DNA of 64,000 bases, from NCBI GenBank assembly GCA_009859145.1, contig VRVR01000001.1:434001-498000 (forward strand), read 5' to 3'. Shown here in pieces: positions 29,930 to 39,961 of the stretch. Below the pieces are notes generated by a model, which did no database searches, was not told where the DNA came from, and saw nothing but the letters and a program-made list of their open reading frames with translations. Source of the stretch: Andalucia godoyi (Eukaryota; Discoba; Jakobea; Jakobida; Andaluciidae). Position 1 is the stretch's first letter, and each line of letters starts with the position of its first letter. Both the position numbers and the translations under genes were made by a program.

Positions 29930-31787
29930 TCACACATTCGTCAATTGGTCTCCGTCGTCGAGGCTGGGCATCAATTGTGTCTGGATGTTCCAAATTGCCA
30001 TTTCTGGATGCTGGAGTGGGAGCACGTGGCGAAATTCTTCAAAAGCGAGCGGAGTAGTCTTGGGTGTTCTGCGAATTTCCATTTGGAAGAGCTGTACATA
30101 CGAAAAGAAGCAAAAGCAGAGGGGAGAGAGAGTGAGAGAGAGAGAGAGAAAATAAGAACAAGAATAATACAGACATCGACAGCGATTAGCACTAGAAAGA
30201 ATGCAGTGGAAGCATAAAAAGACTGGGAAATGAACTACATACTGTTTGATAGGAGTGATTCAGAAACTCGGAGATGTCCAGCGCATCCTTTTTGAATTCC
30301 TGTTCGAACAATTTCACAAGACGCGCAACCGACGGGCAGTAGTGAGACTTCAGCGTATCCAGTTCCCATAACGACGATGCAAGAGCATTGCACTTTGCCG
30401 GGTCGACCTCGTCCGCCAGATACGGATCCGTGGAGAGATTGCTGGAGACAGCTGATGCATTGGAGCGAACGGCGGTTGCGCTGTCGGTATGCACGCTCCG
30501 GTGAATCAACTGCATGCAAGACGCATGTCGCTTCAGCAAGTTGTAAATGAATGGAATGGCAGACAAGATTCCAGCAGGTGAAGCTGTCAAGCACAGCCTT
30601 GCAGTCCTTTTTGCAAATGCGCCAACGACGTATGCAGGCAGCAGAGGCGACGTCAAGAACAAATCCGCCAACTTGAAGAAACGAGCTCGGTATTTTGCCA
30701 TGAACACAGTGGGCTCGAACAGCGCGTACAGTTTCTTGTAAAAATCGGGGTAGTCCAAGTTGTACTTGACAATCAACGTGAAGATTCCGTGCAGCGCGAG
30801 CAGAGAGATGACACCACCCCGATTATACGAGTCCCGCAGGAAGTCAATCAACAGCAGCGGTTGTGTTACGTGCGGGAGCACCAATTCATGAATTGTCAGC
30901 AGCACCCGCTTATACGACAAGGATGTCAACGGTTTTCTCAAGTAGGCCATCCAAAAATCTGTAAAAACCTTGCGGTGGAACTTGACGTCACGCAGCCTGA
31001 AACCAGAGCCGTCCAAAGCAGCATACGAGAAATGGAAATCATTGAGCTCGTCCGGAGTGGACGGCAAATTGATATCACCGCAAACATCATAAATAGTATC
31101 GATTGCGTGATCAGACACCTCGGAGCCTTCCTTCTTCAATTGCTTCTCCAAAATCTCGTACACAAACGCTCGAATGTCGTCAAATCCAAACACAAAGTTG
31201 TCCTTGAACGCCGCCACAACGGACGGATCTACTCGGGAATCCGACACAACCAACCAGACCAGAGACGCAAACACTCCTCTTTGGATGTAATCGTGGGCAA
31301 CATCGAACTTTGCCGAGAGCGCGTCCATCTCAATTCGCGTCAGATCCATGATAAGCGTCAGAATATCAACCTGCATTCCAGGGTCATCGCACGTCATGTA
31401 TTCCAGCAATTGTCCGCAGAATACTTGAAATTTCTTGAAGATCCATTCTCGGAATACCAAGGTGGCCTTTTCTCCAGCATCAACATTCTCCAAGTCCGAT
31501 ACTCGTGCCGACTTCCCCGGAGTCAGGTCTTTCGAGTCAATGAATGTGGAAAAGCAAGCAACCAGCGCTTTTGCCGCGTGGACCACAACTTCCGACGAGG
31601 ACGACTGCTGCATGATCTGGAGCAGTTTGGCAAGGTTATTCGCAAACTTTCGACTGTCTTGACTGAATTCACTTTTCAATCTGGTAATGGATGAGACCAG
31701 ATTTTTCGGAGACTCCTTTTCCGTGCTCTCGCTGCCTACCTGCAATTGGCGTTCTCGTTTCGTACTCTGTTTTCCTTTGGTCCCCAT
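29930..31787 (-). CDS. NOC4L: NOC4-like nucleolar ribosome-biogenesis factor, one intron
   Basis: Exon 1 (31787-30243) and exon 2 (30091-29930) give 568 residues; the 151-bp intron has a GTATGT donor and a TACAG acceptor, phase 0. Without the second exon the frame would end in intron sequence. The CBF/NOC4 domain lies in the C-terminal half: LLLIDFLRDSYNRGGVISLL, LHGIFTLIVKYNLDYPDFYK, KYRARFFKLADLFLTSPLLP, ARLCLTASPAGILSAIPFIY and SSLWELDTLKSHY. Exon 2 adds the conserved tail (LFQMEIRR onward, PLAFE). NOC4 pairs with NOP14 in the 90S/SSU processome for 18S rRNA maturation. Confidence 0.95.
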
Positions 31788-32153
31788 TGTCGCAGACTTT
31801 CTTCTTGTGCTCTGTGATTTAATTGCGCCTCGTTTCCTCTCCCTTTTCCCTTTCCCTTTCCCCCCTCTCTCTCTCTTTCTCGTCTACGTATAACCCAAAC
31901 AAAAAGTTTCGCTCATGAAAGATCCAGGAGAAATCTGTGTGCTGTAGTGCGGTGTCAGCGTGCTGACACACCAATGACATTTTCCGTTTCCTTCTTTCTC
32001 ATTGAGTCCCCTTTCCCCTCTTTTAATGTTCGCGAAGACATTTTGCAAAAGAAGAGTGAAAAAACGTCCTTGTATTATTTCCATTTTACATATATATACA
32101 TATTCATATATTCAATTTTTTTCGTTTGCGACACGTTCTTGCGCTCTCCAAGA
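31788..32153. other. Divergent promoter of NOC4 and RPC1
   Basis: 366 bp between two divergent housekeeping genes, T/C-rich near 31840-31885 and A/T-rich just before the RPC1 start. A bidirectional promoter is plausible. The RPC1 frame is open back to 31947, but those codons are not conserved. Confidence 0.6.
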
Positions 32154-35100
32154 ATGCAGAACACGGACATTGCACCGCTCCGTATTGGAGCGATTTCGTT
32201 TGGCATGTTCAATGAAGAGGACATGCGCAGGGTGTCTCATCTGCACGTTTTCGACAAGGACATTTATTATGCACATACTCGCAAGCCGCATCCACATGGC
32301 GTTCTTGATGACAGGATGGGGACTTCTGTTAAAACAGGTACTTGCTCAACTTGCCATAAGAAATTGACGGACTGTCCTGGACATTTTGGTTATTTGCGAT
32401 TGGAGCTTCCGTGCTTTCATGTCGGGTTCTTCAAATCAATCCTTGAATCGCTGCAGCGCATTTGCAAGTCATGTTCCCGAATACTTTTGGATGACGAGGC
32501 AATTGAAAATTATCTTGCAAAAATGCGAAATCCGCGTCTTGAAACCCTTTCTCGAAAGGCACTGTACAAAGTTATTGGAGAGCAGTGCAAGAAATGCTCC
32601 ATTTGCCCACATTGCCAGAGCGCAAATGGTCCTGTCAAGAAGATTCCTCCGCTGAGACTTATCCACGATCGCTACCGCACGGTGTCTTCTGCGGCTTCCA
32701 ACAAGTCCAATCCAACGTCGGACCAAGAATTCCGTGAGCTGCGCGAATCCATGCGGGAGGCGATGGATTTGAACAAGGAGCTCGAACAACATATTCAGCG
32801 TGCAGCGGACGATCTGCATCCCATTCGAGTTATTCAGTTGTTCGAAGCAATGATTCCGTCGGATGTTGAATTGCTGGACATGAATTCAGAGGCCGGCAGG
32901 CCAGAGCGTATGGTTCTGACCCACCTGCTTGTTCCTCCTGTTGCTCTCCGGCCGTCTGTCGTGAACGATACTCTGGCAGGCTCAAATGAGGATGACTTGA
33001 CTATGAAGCTGCGGGAAATTGTGCAGATTAATAATGTCATCCGATCCAACAAGGATAAGGGTATGGCAATTTCTACAATGTATGGCGATTGGGAATTTCT
33101 GCAAATGCAGGTTGCCATGTACATCCATTCCGAATATCCGGGCCTTCCATCCAGTTTGAATACCTCGGGACGTCCAATTCGGTCGCTTTGCACTCGCCTG
33201 AAAGGGAAGCGAGGCCGCTTCCGAGGAAACTTGTCCGGCAAGCGTGTGGACTTTTCTGGCCGTACAGTGATCTCCCCCGATCCGAATCTGCGAATTGACG
33301 AGGTTGTGGTTCCACGCCGCGTTGCCAAGGTGCTTACATATCCCGAGCGCGTTTTCAAACACAACATTGACAGGCTCAGGCAGGCTGTGCGCAACGGTCC
33401 TGACATCCATCCTGGAGCGAACTTCATCGAATCTGGTCGGGACGGCTCCAAGCGTTTCTTGCGGTACGGAGACCGAAATACAATGGCGGAGCAAATGCAA
33501 ATTGGAGATGTTGTGGAAAGGCACTTGATTGACGGGGACGTTGTCTTGTTCAACAGACAGCCTTCTCTTCATAGGGTTTCTATTATGTGCCATAGGGTTC
33601 GTGTGCTTCCGTTCCGAACGTTCCGATTCAATGTGTGCGTGTGTGCGCCGTACAATGCTGATTTTGATGGCGATGAAATGAATTTGCATGTGCCTCAAAC
33701 GGAAGAGGCGCGCTCCGAGGCGTTGGAGTTGATGTCTGTCTTGAAGAATCTCCAACTCCCCAAATCAGGCGAACCAGGCATTGCACCCAATCAGGACTTC
33801 TTGACTGCGTCGTATTTGCTGTCGAAGAAGGGGACGTTTCTCGATCGTGCCCAGTTCACGCATTTGATCGAATGCATGCTGCTTGAAAACGAACTTGATC
33901 GCAAGGTTTCGCGCGTCACTCTTCCGCCAGCTGCTATTCTGAAACCGGTCGAGCTGTGGACTGGAAAACAGGTGTTTAGTGTCTTGCTTTCCCCGTACAA
34001 GAACGATCCGGTGTTTATCAATCTCGAAACCGCAACCAAGAACTATTCCGGGAAGGACGAGTACATGTGCAAGAACGACGGGTTTGTAGTAATTCACAAA
34101 TCCGAACTACTCTGCGGCACTCTCGACAAGAGTATTCTTGGTAACGGTGCGTCGAAGGCCGCATCTCTCTTCTATGTTCTCATGCGAGAGAAAACAGCGA
34201 GCTATGCGGCGACATGCATGGCTCGCGTGGCTCGCGTGACGTCCCGGTGGCTGATGGCCCACGGGTTTTCCATCGGCATTTCCGATGTTACGCCGTCGGA
34301 ATCCGTTCGTGGTGGAAAGCATAAGATCGTATCGGAAGGCTATGCACAGTGTACGTCCTACATTGAGCAGTACAACGTCGGAAAACTGCAGCCGCAGCCT
34401 GGATGCAATGCTGCGCAGTCGCTTGAGGCTGTCCTGAACGGCACCCTCTCGCAGTTGCGTGACGCATGCGGAAAACTGTGCATCCAGGAATTGCCATTCC
34501 GAAATGCGCCGTTGATTATGGCGTTGTCCGGATCAAAAGGTTCCAACATTAATATTTCCCAGATGGTTGCTGTTGTTGGCCAGCAGACTGTTGCGGGTAC
34601 GCGAATCCCGGATGGGTTTGTCGGAGTGCGCGCTCTTCCGCATTTCGGAGAGGGCGAGAAGACTCCGAAAGCAAAAGGCTTTGTTGAGAACTCGTTTTAC
34701 ACTGGCCTCACTGCAACAGAGTTTTTCTTCCACACCATGGCCGGGCGAGAGGGTTTGGTCGATACTGCTGTCAAGACCGCAGAAACTGGCTACATGCAGC
34801 GCCGTCTCATGAAAGCTTTGGAGGATTTGAGCGCAAAGTACGACGGCACGATTCGCAACTCGGAGAATGGTATAGTCCAATTCTTCTACGGTGAAGATGG
34901 GCTGTCTCCGTTGGAAATGGAGGGCAAAGATTCTCAGCTGTATGCATTTGATCGTCTGCTGCTGGACGCGCGCTTGGAGGTGAATCCTGAAGCGGCTAGT
35001 GAACACTCTGTTTTGCCCGGGGAGGTTTTGATCCGAATGGGCCGATTCCTGGACGACGAAGCACCGAAGGAAGGCATCAACGAAAAGGTTTGCGCACAGG

Positions 35101-36398
35101 TTCGCGACGCTATCACGTCATTTGCACAGCGTCTGTCTAAGCGCCGTAGCATGTTGGGACTCCAAGACAACAGCCGGTCGTCGCGTCTGGATGACGTGGA
35201 AACCATCTATGACAAGACCACACGATTCTCTGCTTCGCAATTAGAGATTCTGTTTGAGCGATTCATGCAAAAATATCGTCGAGCACGCGTGGAGCCTGGT
35301 GAGGCTGTGGGTGCTTTGGGTGCGCAGTCCATTGGAGAGCCGGGCACGCAAATGACCTTGAAGACTTTTCATTTCGCTGGTGTTGCCTCGATGAACGTCA
35401 CCTTGGGTGTTCCCCGTATCAAGGAAATTATCAACGCAAGCAAGACCATTTCGACTCCAATCATCACAGCGGAGTTGGTGGACAGCAAGAATGAGCGTGC
35501 AGCTCGAGTCGTCAAGGCTCGTTTGGAGAAGACCCTGCTGGGGCAAGTGTGCGAATACATGCGTGAAGTATACACACCCGGGCAATGCTATGTTTCCATC
35601 AAGCTCGATGGTCACGCACTCTCTGCGCTGATGCTTGAAGATTTGTCCGCAGATGACGTTCGACAAGCGATCATCGCGCACCCTAAGCTGGCTTCGTCGT
35701 CGAAGATGAAGTTGAAAGACCGACACGTCCGAGTTTACGGCCCGTTGAAGCTTCGAGTATATCCTGTGGACACCACCAGAGAGAACATGTATGCCCAGTT
35801 GCAGTATCTTCGCCAGCAGCTTCCCCTTGTGTTGGTCCGCGGTTACCCAACAGTGCAGCGTGCTGTCATCAATCGCAGAGCCGGGAATTCGGGGGAAATG
35901 AATCTCCTCGTGGAAGGCACGGACCTTCTCCGAACCATGGGTACTCCGGGTGTCGTAGGGGTGAAAACTACTTCGAACCATGTCATGGAGATGGAGAAGG
36001 TTCTCGGAATCGAAGCAGCCCGTCGAACCATCATGTCTGAAATCAAATATGTTATGAGTTCGTACGGAATGAACGTCGATGACCGGCATGTCATGTTGCT
36101 GGCAGACGTAATGACGTTTAAGGGCGAGGTGCTGGGTATCACTCGTTTCGGCATCGGAAAGATGAAGGACTCTGTTTTGATGTTGGCGTCGTTCGAGAAG
36201 ACGACTGATCATCTTTTTGATGCTGCGGTCCACGGCCGAGTCGACCATGTGCGAGGCGTGTCGGAGTGCATCATTACGGGATCTCCGATCCCTCTCGGAA
36301 CCGGCATGTTCCGGCTCATGATGCAAAACAAAGACAGGGCGATTGGGCATGCGCCACCGAAGCGTGTGACTCTGTTTTCAAATACGTTTTCAAAGTAG
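32154..36398 (+). CDS. POLR3A: RNA polymerase III largest subunit RPC1
   Basis: 1414 residues from the ATG at 32154 (family ~1390), no intron. The N-terminal clamp carries zinc ligands (CSTCHKKLTDCPGHFGY; then CKSC and CSICPHC). Pol III-specific segments include GVLDDRMGTS, LELPCFHVGFFKSI and PGCNAAQSLEAVL. The RLKGKRGRFRGNLSGKRVDF loop is followed by the catalytic NADFDGDEMN, with Mg-binding Asp503, Asp505 and Asp507. The bridge helix/trigger loop area (TEFFFHTMAGREGLVDTAVK) and QSIGEPGTQMTLKTFHFAG are intact. There is no CTD heptad repeat, which excludes RPB1. It transcribes tRNA and 5S genes, such as the two tRNA-Lys genes in this window. Confidence 0.98.
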   Translation: MQNTDIAPLRIGAISFGMFNEEDMRRVSHLHVFDKDIYYAHTRKPHPHGVLDDRMGTSVKTGTCSTCHKKLTDCPGHFGYLRLELPCFHVGFFKSILESLQRICKSCSRILLDDEAIENYLAKMRNPRLETLSRKALYKVIGEQCKKCSICPHCQSANGPVKKIPPLRLIHDRYRTVSSAASNKSNPTSDQEFRELRESMREAMDLNKELEQHIQRAADDLHPIRVIQLFEAMIPSDVELLDMNSEAGRPERMVLTHLLVPPVALRPSVVNDTLAGSNEDDLTMKLREIVQINNVIRSNKDKGMAISTMYGDWEFLQMQVAMYIHSEYPGLPSSLNTSGRPIRSLCTRLKGKRGRFRGNLSGKRVDFSGRTVISPDPNLRIDEVVVPRRVAKVLTYPERVFKHNIDRLRQAVRNGPDIHPGANFIESGRDGSKRFLRYGDRNTMAEQMQIGDVVERHLIDGDVVLFNRQPSLHRVSIMCHRVRVLPFRTFRFNVCVCAPYNADFDGDEMNLHVPQTEEARSEALELMSVLKNLQLPKSGEPGIAPNQDFLTASYLLSKKGTFLDRAQFTHLIECMLLENELDRKVSRVTLPPAAILKPVELWTGKQVFSVLLSPYKNDPVFINLETATKNYSGKDEYMCKNDGFVVIHKSELLCGTLDKSILGNGASKAASLFYVLMREKTASYAATCMARVARVTSRWLMAHGFSIGISDVTPSESVRGGKHKIVSEGYAQCTSYIEQYNVGKLQPQPGCNAAQSLEAVLNGTLSQLRDACGKLCIQELPFRNAPLIMALSGSKGSNINISQMVAVVGQQTVAGTRIPDGFVGVRALPHFGEGEKTPKAKGFVENSFYTGLTATEFFFHTMAGREGLVDTAVKTAETGYMQRRLMKALEDLSAKYDGTIRNSENGIVQFFYGEDGLSPLEMEGKDSQLYAFDRLLLDARLEVNPEAASEHSVLPGEVLIRMGRFLDDEAPKEGINEKVCAQVRDAITSFAQRLSKRRSMLGLQDNSRSSRLDDVETIYDKTTRFSASQLEILFERFMQKYRRARVEPGEAVGALGAQSIGEPGTQMTLKTFHFAGVASMNVTLGVPRIKEIINASKTISTPIITAELVDSKNERAARVVKARLEKTLLGQVCEYMREVYTPGQCYVSIKLDGHALSALMLEDLSADDVRQAIIAHPKLASSSKMKLKDRHVRVYGPLKLRVYPVDTTRENMYAQLQYLRQQLPLVLVRGYPTVQRAVINRRAGNSGEMNLLVEGTDLLRTMGTPGVVGVKTTSNHVMEMEKVLGIEAARRTIMSEIKYVMSSYGMNVDDRHVMLLADVMTFKGEVLGITRFGIGKMKDSVLMLASFEKTTDHLFDAAVHGRVDHVRGVSECIITGSPIPLGTGMFRLMMQNKDRAIGHAPPKRVTLFSNTFSK

Positions 36399-36927
36399 GC
36401 AAAGAAAGGGTGGGGGAAAAAGTATTTTAAATAATAATAATAATATGAAGAAGTCCAAATTTCTGTCGTCCCAGCCACCACCATTCTTATCGGTTTTGGC
36501 CAGACTCGCGAACATATGCCGAACAATCAGGAAACAATATGGTGTTCGTTTGCCGATTCCGAAGAACCAGGCAAATTCGTGGAACCGTGAGTGTCGTCGC
36601 CATCGCATTTTGTGCTGTGCGTTTTTTACACCTTCGTCGTCGTCGTCGTCAGACGCATCGTTCGGCACACAAAGACAAATGTTCAGCGCAGTCCTTCCAT
36701 CACGCGAAATGAATCGACATTTGCAACGCCACCAATCCTGCTTGTTTCATCAGTGAATGCAATCCGTAGGTGTCATTACACATGGACTTGGAGCTCGGAC
36801 ATCCTTCGTCTATGAAGTGGAAACGATCATGCCTGCAAGAAACACAGAGTCAAAGAACGACGCGCTGGAGGAATACGAAAAAAGAGAAAGGAAAAAACCC
36901 GGGTTTTTGCATATTTGCACAAAGGAG
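36399..36927. other. Intergenic region after RPC1
   Basis: No gene recognised. On the minus strand about 36690-36835 there is a ~45-codon open stretch after a possible TTGCAG acceptor, containing CPSSKSMCNDTYGLHSLMKQ. It looks less random than its surroundings, but I could not connect it to an upstream exon or a family. The transposon relic B begins at 36928. Confidence 0.45.
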
Positions 36928-36930
36928 CGC

Positions 36931-37185
36931 CTACATTATACACTGAACATGCTGCATATCTACGAATAGACATGCATATTCAATCCTGCATCCCGTTGTC
37001 GGGAAGGGGATAGGCCCCCCAACACGCCTCACGGCGTTCTTCAGATAGATGTTCTGCGCTCCGTTCCCAATCTCGATCAATCTGCGAGCTACACGCGGGA
37101 CATGCAAACACTTTGCTTCCACACAACTTGCGATGGATTTCCCCCCGCAACGGCCGCATGTTTTAAACGTGTACTCCTCCGTCAC
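36931..37185 (-). pseudogene. Fanzor C-terminal zinc-ribbon fragment
   Basis: The frame reads VTEEYTFKTCGRCGG (first CxxC; TnpB pattern TSKTC--CG) and, further on, GNGAQNIYLKNAV. The intervening second knuckle is in another frame: VFACPACSSQIDRDW, with CPAC and the RuvC-III-like Asp in DRD. Two compensating frameshifts therefore separate parts of one zinc-ribbon/RuvC-III module. The second lesion is shared with copy D. The identification rests on the pattern C-x2-C, C-x2-C, DRD, N-AxNI-L, which is diagnostic of TnpB/Fanzor ends. Confidence 0.78.
36953..36976 (-). ncRNA. Candidate terminal stem-loop of the Fanzor element (copy B)
   Basis: On the minus strand, ten-base arms TGCATGTCTA and TAGATATGCA (one G-T pair) close a TTCG tetraloop. 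Upstream there is a smaller CCCG-ACAA-CGGG hairpin. The arms are identical in copy D, while the surrounding sequence differs. This is compatible with a structured 3' RNA (omega-RNA), but no transcript evidence is available. Confidence 0.42.
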
Positions 37186-37602
37186 AAGTCACAATCGACA
37201 CCTGCCGCCCCGCGAATTCGCGCGATTTGCAGAGAAGCCGCTGCCGCGCAGTTGTCGCCTTGGCGATCTTTCCTGGCGGCGGCCCAGCGCTGGAAAGTGG
37301 CGGTGGAGATTATCATGGGTCTTGCGCAGCGTTGCGGGCGTGACGGACATGGCGCGCTGCATGGACAATAACAATATAAATAAAGATATGAGCGTCGCTG
37401 TGCGAGAATGCAACGCGGCGGCGTGTGTTATAGGGATTTCGTGATCAAAATGGGGCGAAACGAATCGGGCATCGTGTGACGGAGTTGCCAAGATAACAAA
37501 CGCATGCGCATGGCGCGTGGCAGTGTTTTTTTTGTTTGCGTGCGCTTTAGATTGCTTCATCATCTTGCAATAAGTGGCAACGGCGAGTCGGACGACGAAG
37601 AG

Positions 37603-39453
37603 TCATTCAAAATCGTCTTCGTATAAATCGAGATCCAAATTGGTGGGGGATTCGATTCTGGAGACTACGTCAGTGTTCAGTGGATTGGACGCGAATTGCG
37701 CATCCGTCCGGTCCACCATCCAGCGCAACCATGTGGAAGCTTTCGAAGGAGGTGCGAGACGGCTTGAGCCATTGTTGTTGGTACTATTACTTTGCGGTTG
37801 CGATCCCACTATGGAAATGAGTTGCTCACACGTCTCGTGAAGAAGACTGCGTTCCCGCTCCCAGGCATCGACCTCATTCATGCGCGCTTCCTGTTGCTGC
37901 ACTGCATGGTTTTGCAAGACTTTCAAATGCAAATTCGTCATGCGGAATCGATGCGCCAATTCCGTCAGCACCTCAGTCAATGCTTTGCGATCAGGCAGAG
38001 TCAGATTCGCGGCAAGGTGCGCTACCTTGGATCCAATACCTGAAAGACGGGTGACCGCATCATCGACATCGTCCGGATCCGCAGTGGCCTTGACGTCCGA
38101 CACAAGATGAAGGACAGACCGTTCCAAATGCTCGGAAGATGACTTCAGCTGTGCGTTGATGGAGGCTTCAATGTCATGCAACACACGGTTCGCCGCCACC
38201 TGTGGATGCATGTTTTCTGGCATTTTGGAGGACGAGGAATGAACTGGATCGGATAGCCTCCCATGTACGGCCTTCAACAATGAATACGCTCTGAAGATCA
38301 ATCTATCGCGTTCAATCAAGAAACGTCGTAGCAGATCCTTGATTTCCGCCTTGTGAGACTGTCGCGAACCCAGCAGGATCTGATTCTGCAATCTCAGGGA
38401 GGCAACTTCCTTGATCAAATCATGCATTCGAGGCACCAGCTGAACACAAGCCGCATGAATTTCCTTGACTGTCTCGTGATCCTCGGAAGTGCCTCGAAGC
38501 CTTTGGCTCATCAGAACGTTGAACTTGTCGAGACTGCATGTTTTGCAAAGCACTAGCTCCCCCTCCAGTTCCGCGAGCCTTCTCTTCAAATTCTCCATTT
38601 CGTCATTATTCCCAGAGGCCTTTGCTTCCATGAAGAGAGTGCTCGTCGGATTGGGGTCTGCTGGTTTGTTCAGCTCTGCTATAAGATCCTCGATCGACAA
38701 GTCGCTTGCAACGGCAATCTTGTCCGAGTCTGTCCTTGACGCGGGGGAAATGGGAGTTTGATGGTCTTGGTCCTGCAGTGGGTCATTGTCGTTTGTCTTT
38801 CTCTTTCGCAACGAAGTTCGCAGCAGCTTATTCTCCTCTTGCAGATCTCTATTCTGCGCAAACAACTTTCGAATTACATTTTGCGATTTTTCAAGCCGTC
38901 CCTCCAGCTCCGAGAATGCCTGCTCCACCTTTTTGAGTCCCCAGACCTCGGATTGGAACATTCCCACAGGAACGCTGGCTTGCGAGGATTCGATTTCCGC
39001 CAACAGCTCTTGGAACGTACCCTTTTCTCGAGCAAGTTCATGAGGAACGTTCGGAATGTCGCCCAGGACCAGGTCTTCTGTGTTGTCGAATCCCTTCATA
39101 GCATCCAATGACGGGTCCGTGAACAAGAGGATGCTCTTCGTCCTGTACAAATCTCGCAGAACAGACATGGACGCTCCAATCAGCGATGTAATCTCCGACG
39201 AATTCAAGAGTGCTGCGACATCCTTGCTCGAGTGCACTGAGATGCTCCGTGCAAACTCCGGAGCCAACGACCGCAGCTTGTCCACTGACGACTCCCTTTT
39301 CGATACAGCATTTAAATTGTGATGCGACTGCGATCGCGCAGACCGCGGAGTCGACGTCGATCTGCTTGATTTAGGAGCACTGGACACTCGCGGAGAAAGT
39401 AAAGGAACCAGTTTATGCGGTCCAATCGGCAGCGGAGGAACCGTCGACGACAT
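37603..39453 (-). CDS. Coiled-coil protein, function unknown
   Basis: 616 residues from the ATG at 39453. The N-terminal ~60 residues are basic and Ser-rich. A helical region follows (AALLNSSEITSLIGASMSVL), then coiled coils at about 175-225 (EQAFSELEGRLEKSQNVIRK, RDLQEENKLLRTSLRKRK) and about 285-310 (MENLKRRLAELEGELVLCKT). The C-terminal half is helical, with AEIKDLLRRFLIERDRLIFR and LTEVLTELAHRFRMTNLHLK. The C-terminus is acidic (LDLDLYEDDFE). I do not recognise a family; a centrosomal or ciliary scaffold would fit the architecture, but this is inference. No intron is needed. Confidence 0.8.
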   Translation of the reverse strand: MSSTVPPLPIGPHKLVPLLSPRVSSAPKSSRSTSTPRSARSQSHHNLNAVSKRESSVDKLRSLAPEFARSISVHSSKDVAALLNSSEITSLIGASMSVLRDLYRTKSILLFTDPSLDAMKGFDNTEDLVLGDIPNVPHELAREKGTFQELLAEIESSQASVPVGMFQSEVWGLKKVEQAFSELEGRLEKSQNVIRKLFAQNRDLQEENKLLRTSLRKRKTNDNDPLQDQDHQTPISPASRTDSDKIAVASDLSIEDLIAELNKPADPNPTSTLFMEAKASGNNDEMENLKRRLAELEGELVLCKTCSLDKFNVLMSQRLRGTSEDHETVKEIHAACVQLVPRMHDLIKEVASLRLQNQILLGSRQSHKAEIKDLLRRFLIERDRLIFRAYSLLKAVHGRLSDPVHSSSSKMPENMHPQVAANRVLHDIEASINAQLKSSSEHLERSVLHLVSDVKATADPDDVDDAVTRLSGIGSKVAHLAANLTLPDRKALTEVLTELAHRFRMTNLHLKVLQNHAVQQQEARMNEVDAWERERSLLHETCEQLISIVGSQPQSNSTNNNGSSRLAPPSKASTWLRWMVDRTDAQFASNPLNTDVVSRIESPTNLDLDLYEDDFE

Positions 39454-39961
39454 TGAATGGGGGGCCAACTACTACTACGAACCTACTATTATTGTAATCT
39501 TCTACTTTTCTTTTTCCTACGCTTTTTCTACAACAGCGAGAACCGAGCACTACAAACGGATGACAGGGATAAACGAAGTACACGAAGAGCACTCTATTTC
39601 TTAGTTTCCCACTTATCCAAAAACCAAAAACCAAAACCAAAAACCAAAAACCAAAAATAAAAACGCAAAGATTTATAGTCAAACTACGGAGTTTGAAGGG
39701 ACGTTTGGAAAGGTGACGGTAATCAAAAAGGGTCTTTGTACAGCAGGAAAGTGAATTTCGTCGCCCTCAATGGCCCAATTCCGATCCTCCTCTTTCGTGC
39801 GTTCGTGCGCGATGTGTGGGTGGATGGTTATTACGATCATTATTATTGTTATTTAATACATTTTTTGGGATTGTTGTAAATTACAAAAGGGAGGTTTTGT
39901 ACGCTGCTGCATACTCGTCGCACGACACTCTACAATCATCACGTACTCGGTTTAATAAAGA
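39454..39961. other. Divergent spacer between coiled-coil gene and SNRPG
   Basis: It contains a run of AAAAACC-type heptamer units at about 39618-39657, then unique A/T-rich sequence. I see no gene. Confidence 0.7.

Larger units (their letters stand above)
36928..37562 (-). mobile_element. Fanzor-element relic, copy B (longest, with zinc ribbon and 5' leader)
   Basis: The family terminus CGCCTACATT is at 36928. The right end is at about 37546-37562, where similarity to copy C fades (GTGCGCT…CATCA). On the minus strand, in order: a ~190-bp 5' leader shared with C and partly with A; ATG at 37362 with MQRAMSVTP; a short N-terminal remnant that goes out of frame; the zinc-ribbon end (37185-36931); and the terminal hairpin. 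The central nuclease core is absent. Flanks TTGCACAAAGGAG and TTGCAATAAGTGG match at 9 of 13 positions and may be a decayed target duplication. Confidence 0.8.

Noticed and set aside
30192-30242. C-terminal end of NOC4 as an unspliced ORF (…VCSSFPSLFMLPLHSF)
   Set aside because: A GTATGT donor occurs at this point and splicing to 30091 restores the conserved NOC4 tail; the extra codons are intron.
31947-32153. 69-codon N-terminal extension of RPC1
   Set aside because: The codons come from a T-rich leader, and POLR3A conservation begins just after the ATG at 32154.
37189-37563. 124-codon minus-strand ORF in relic B as a gene
   Set aside because: It consists of the repeat's 5' leader plus the out-of-frame N-terminal remnant; similar but broken frames occur in copies A and C.
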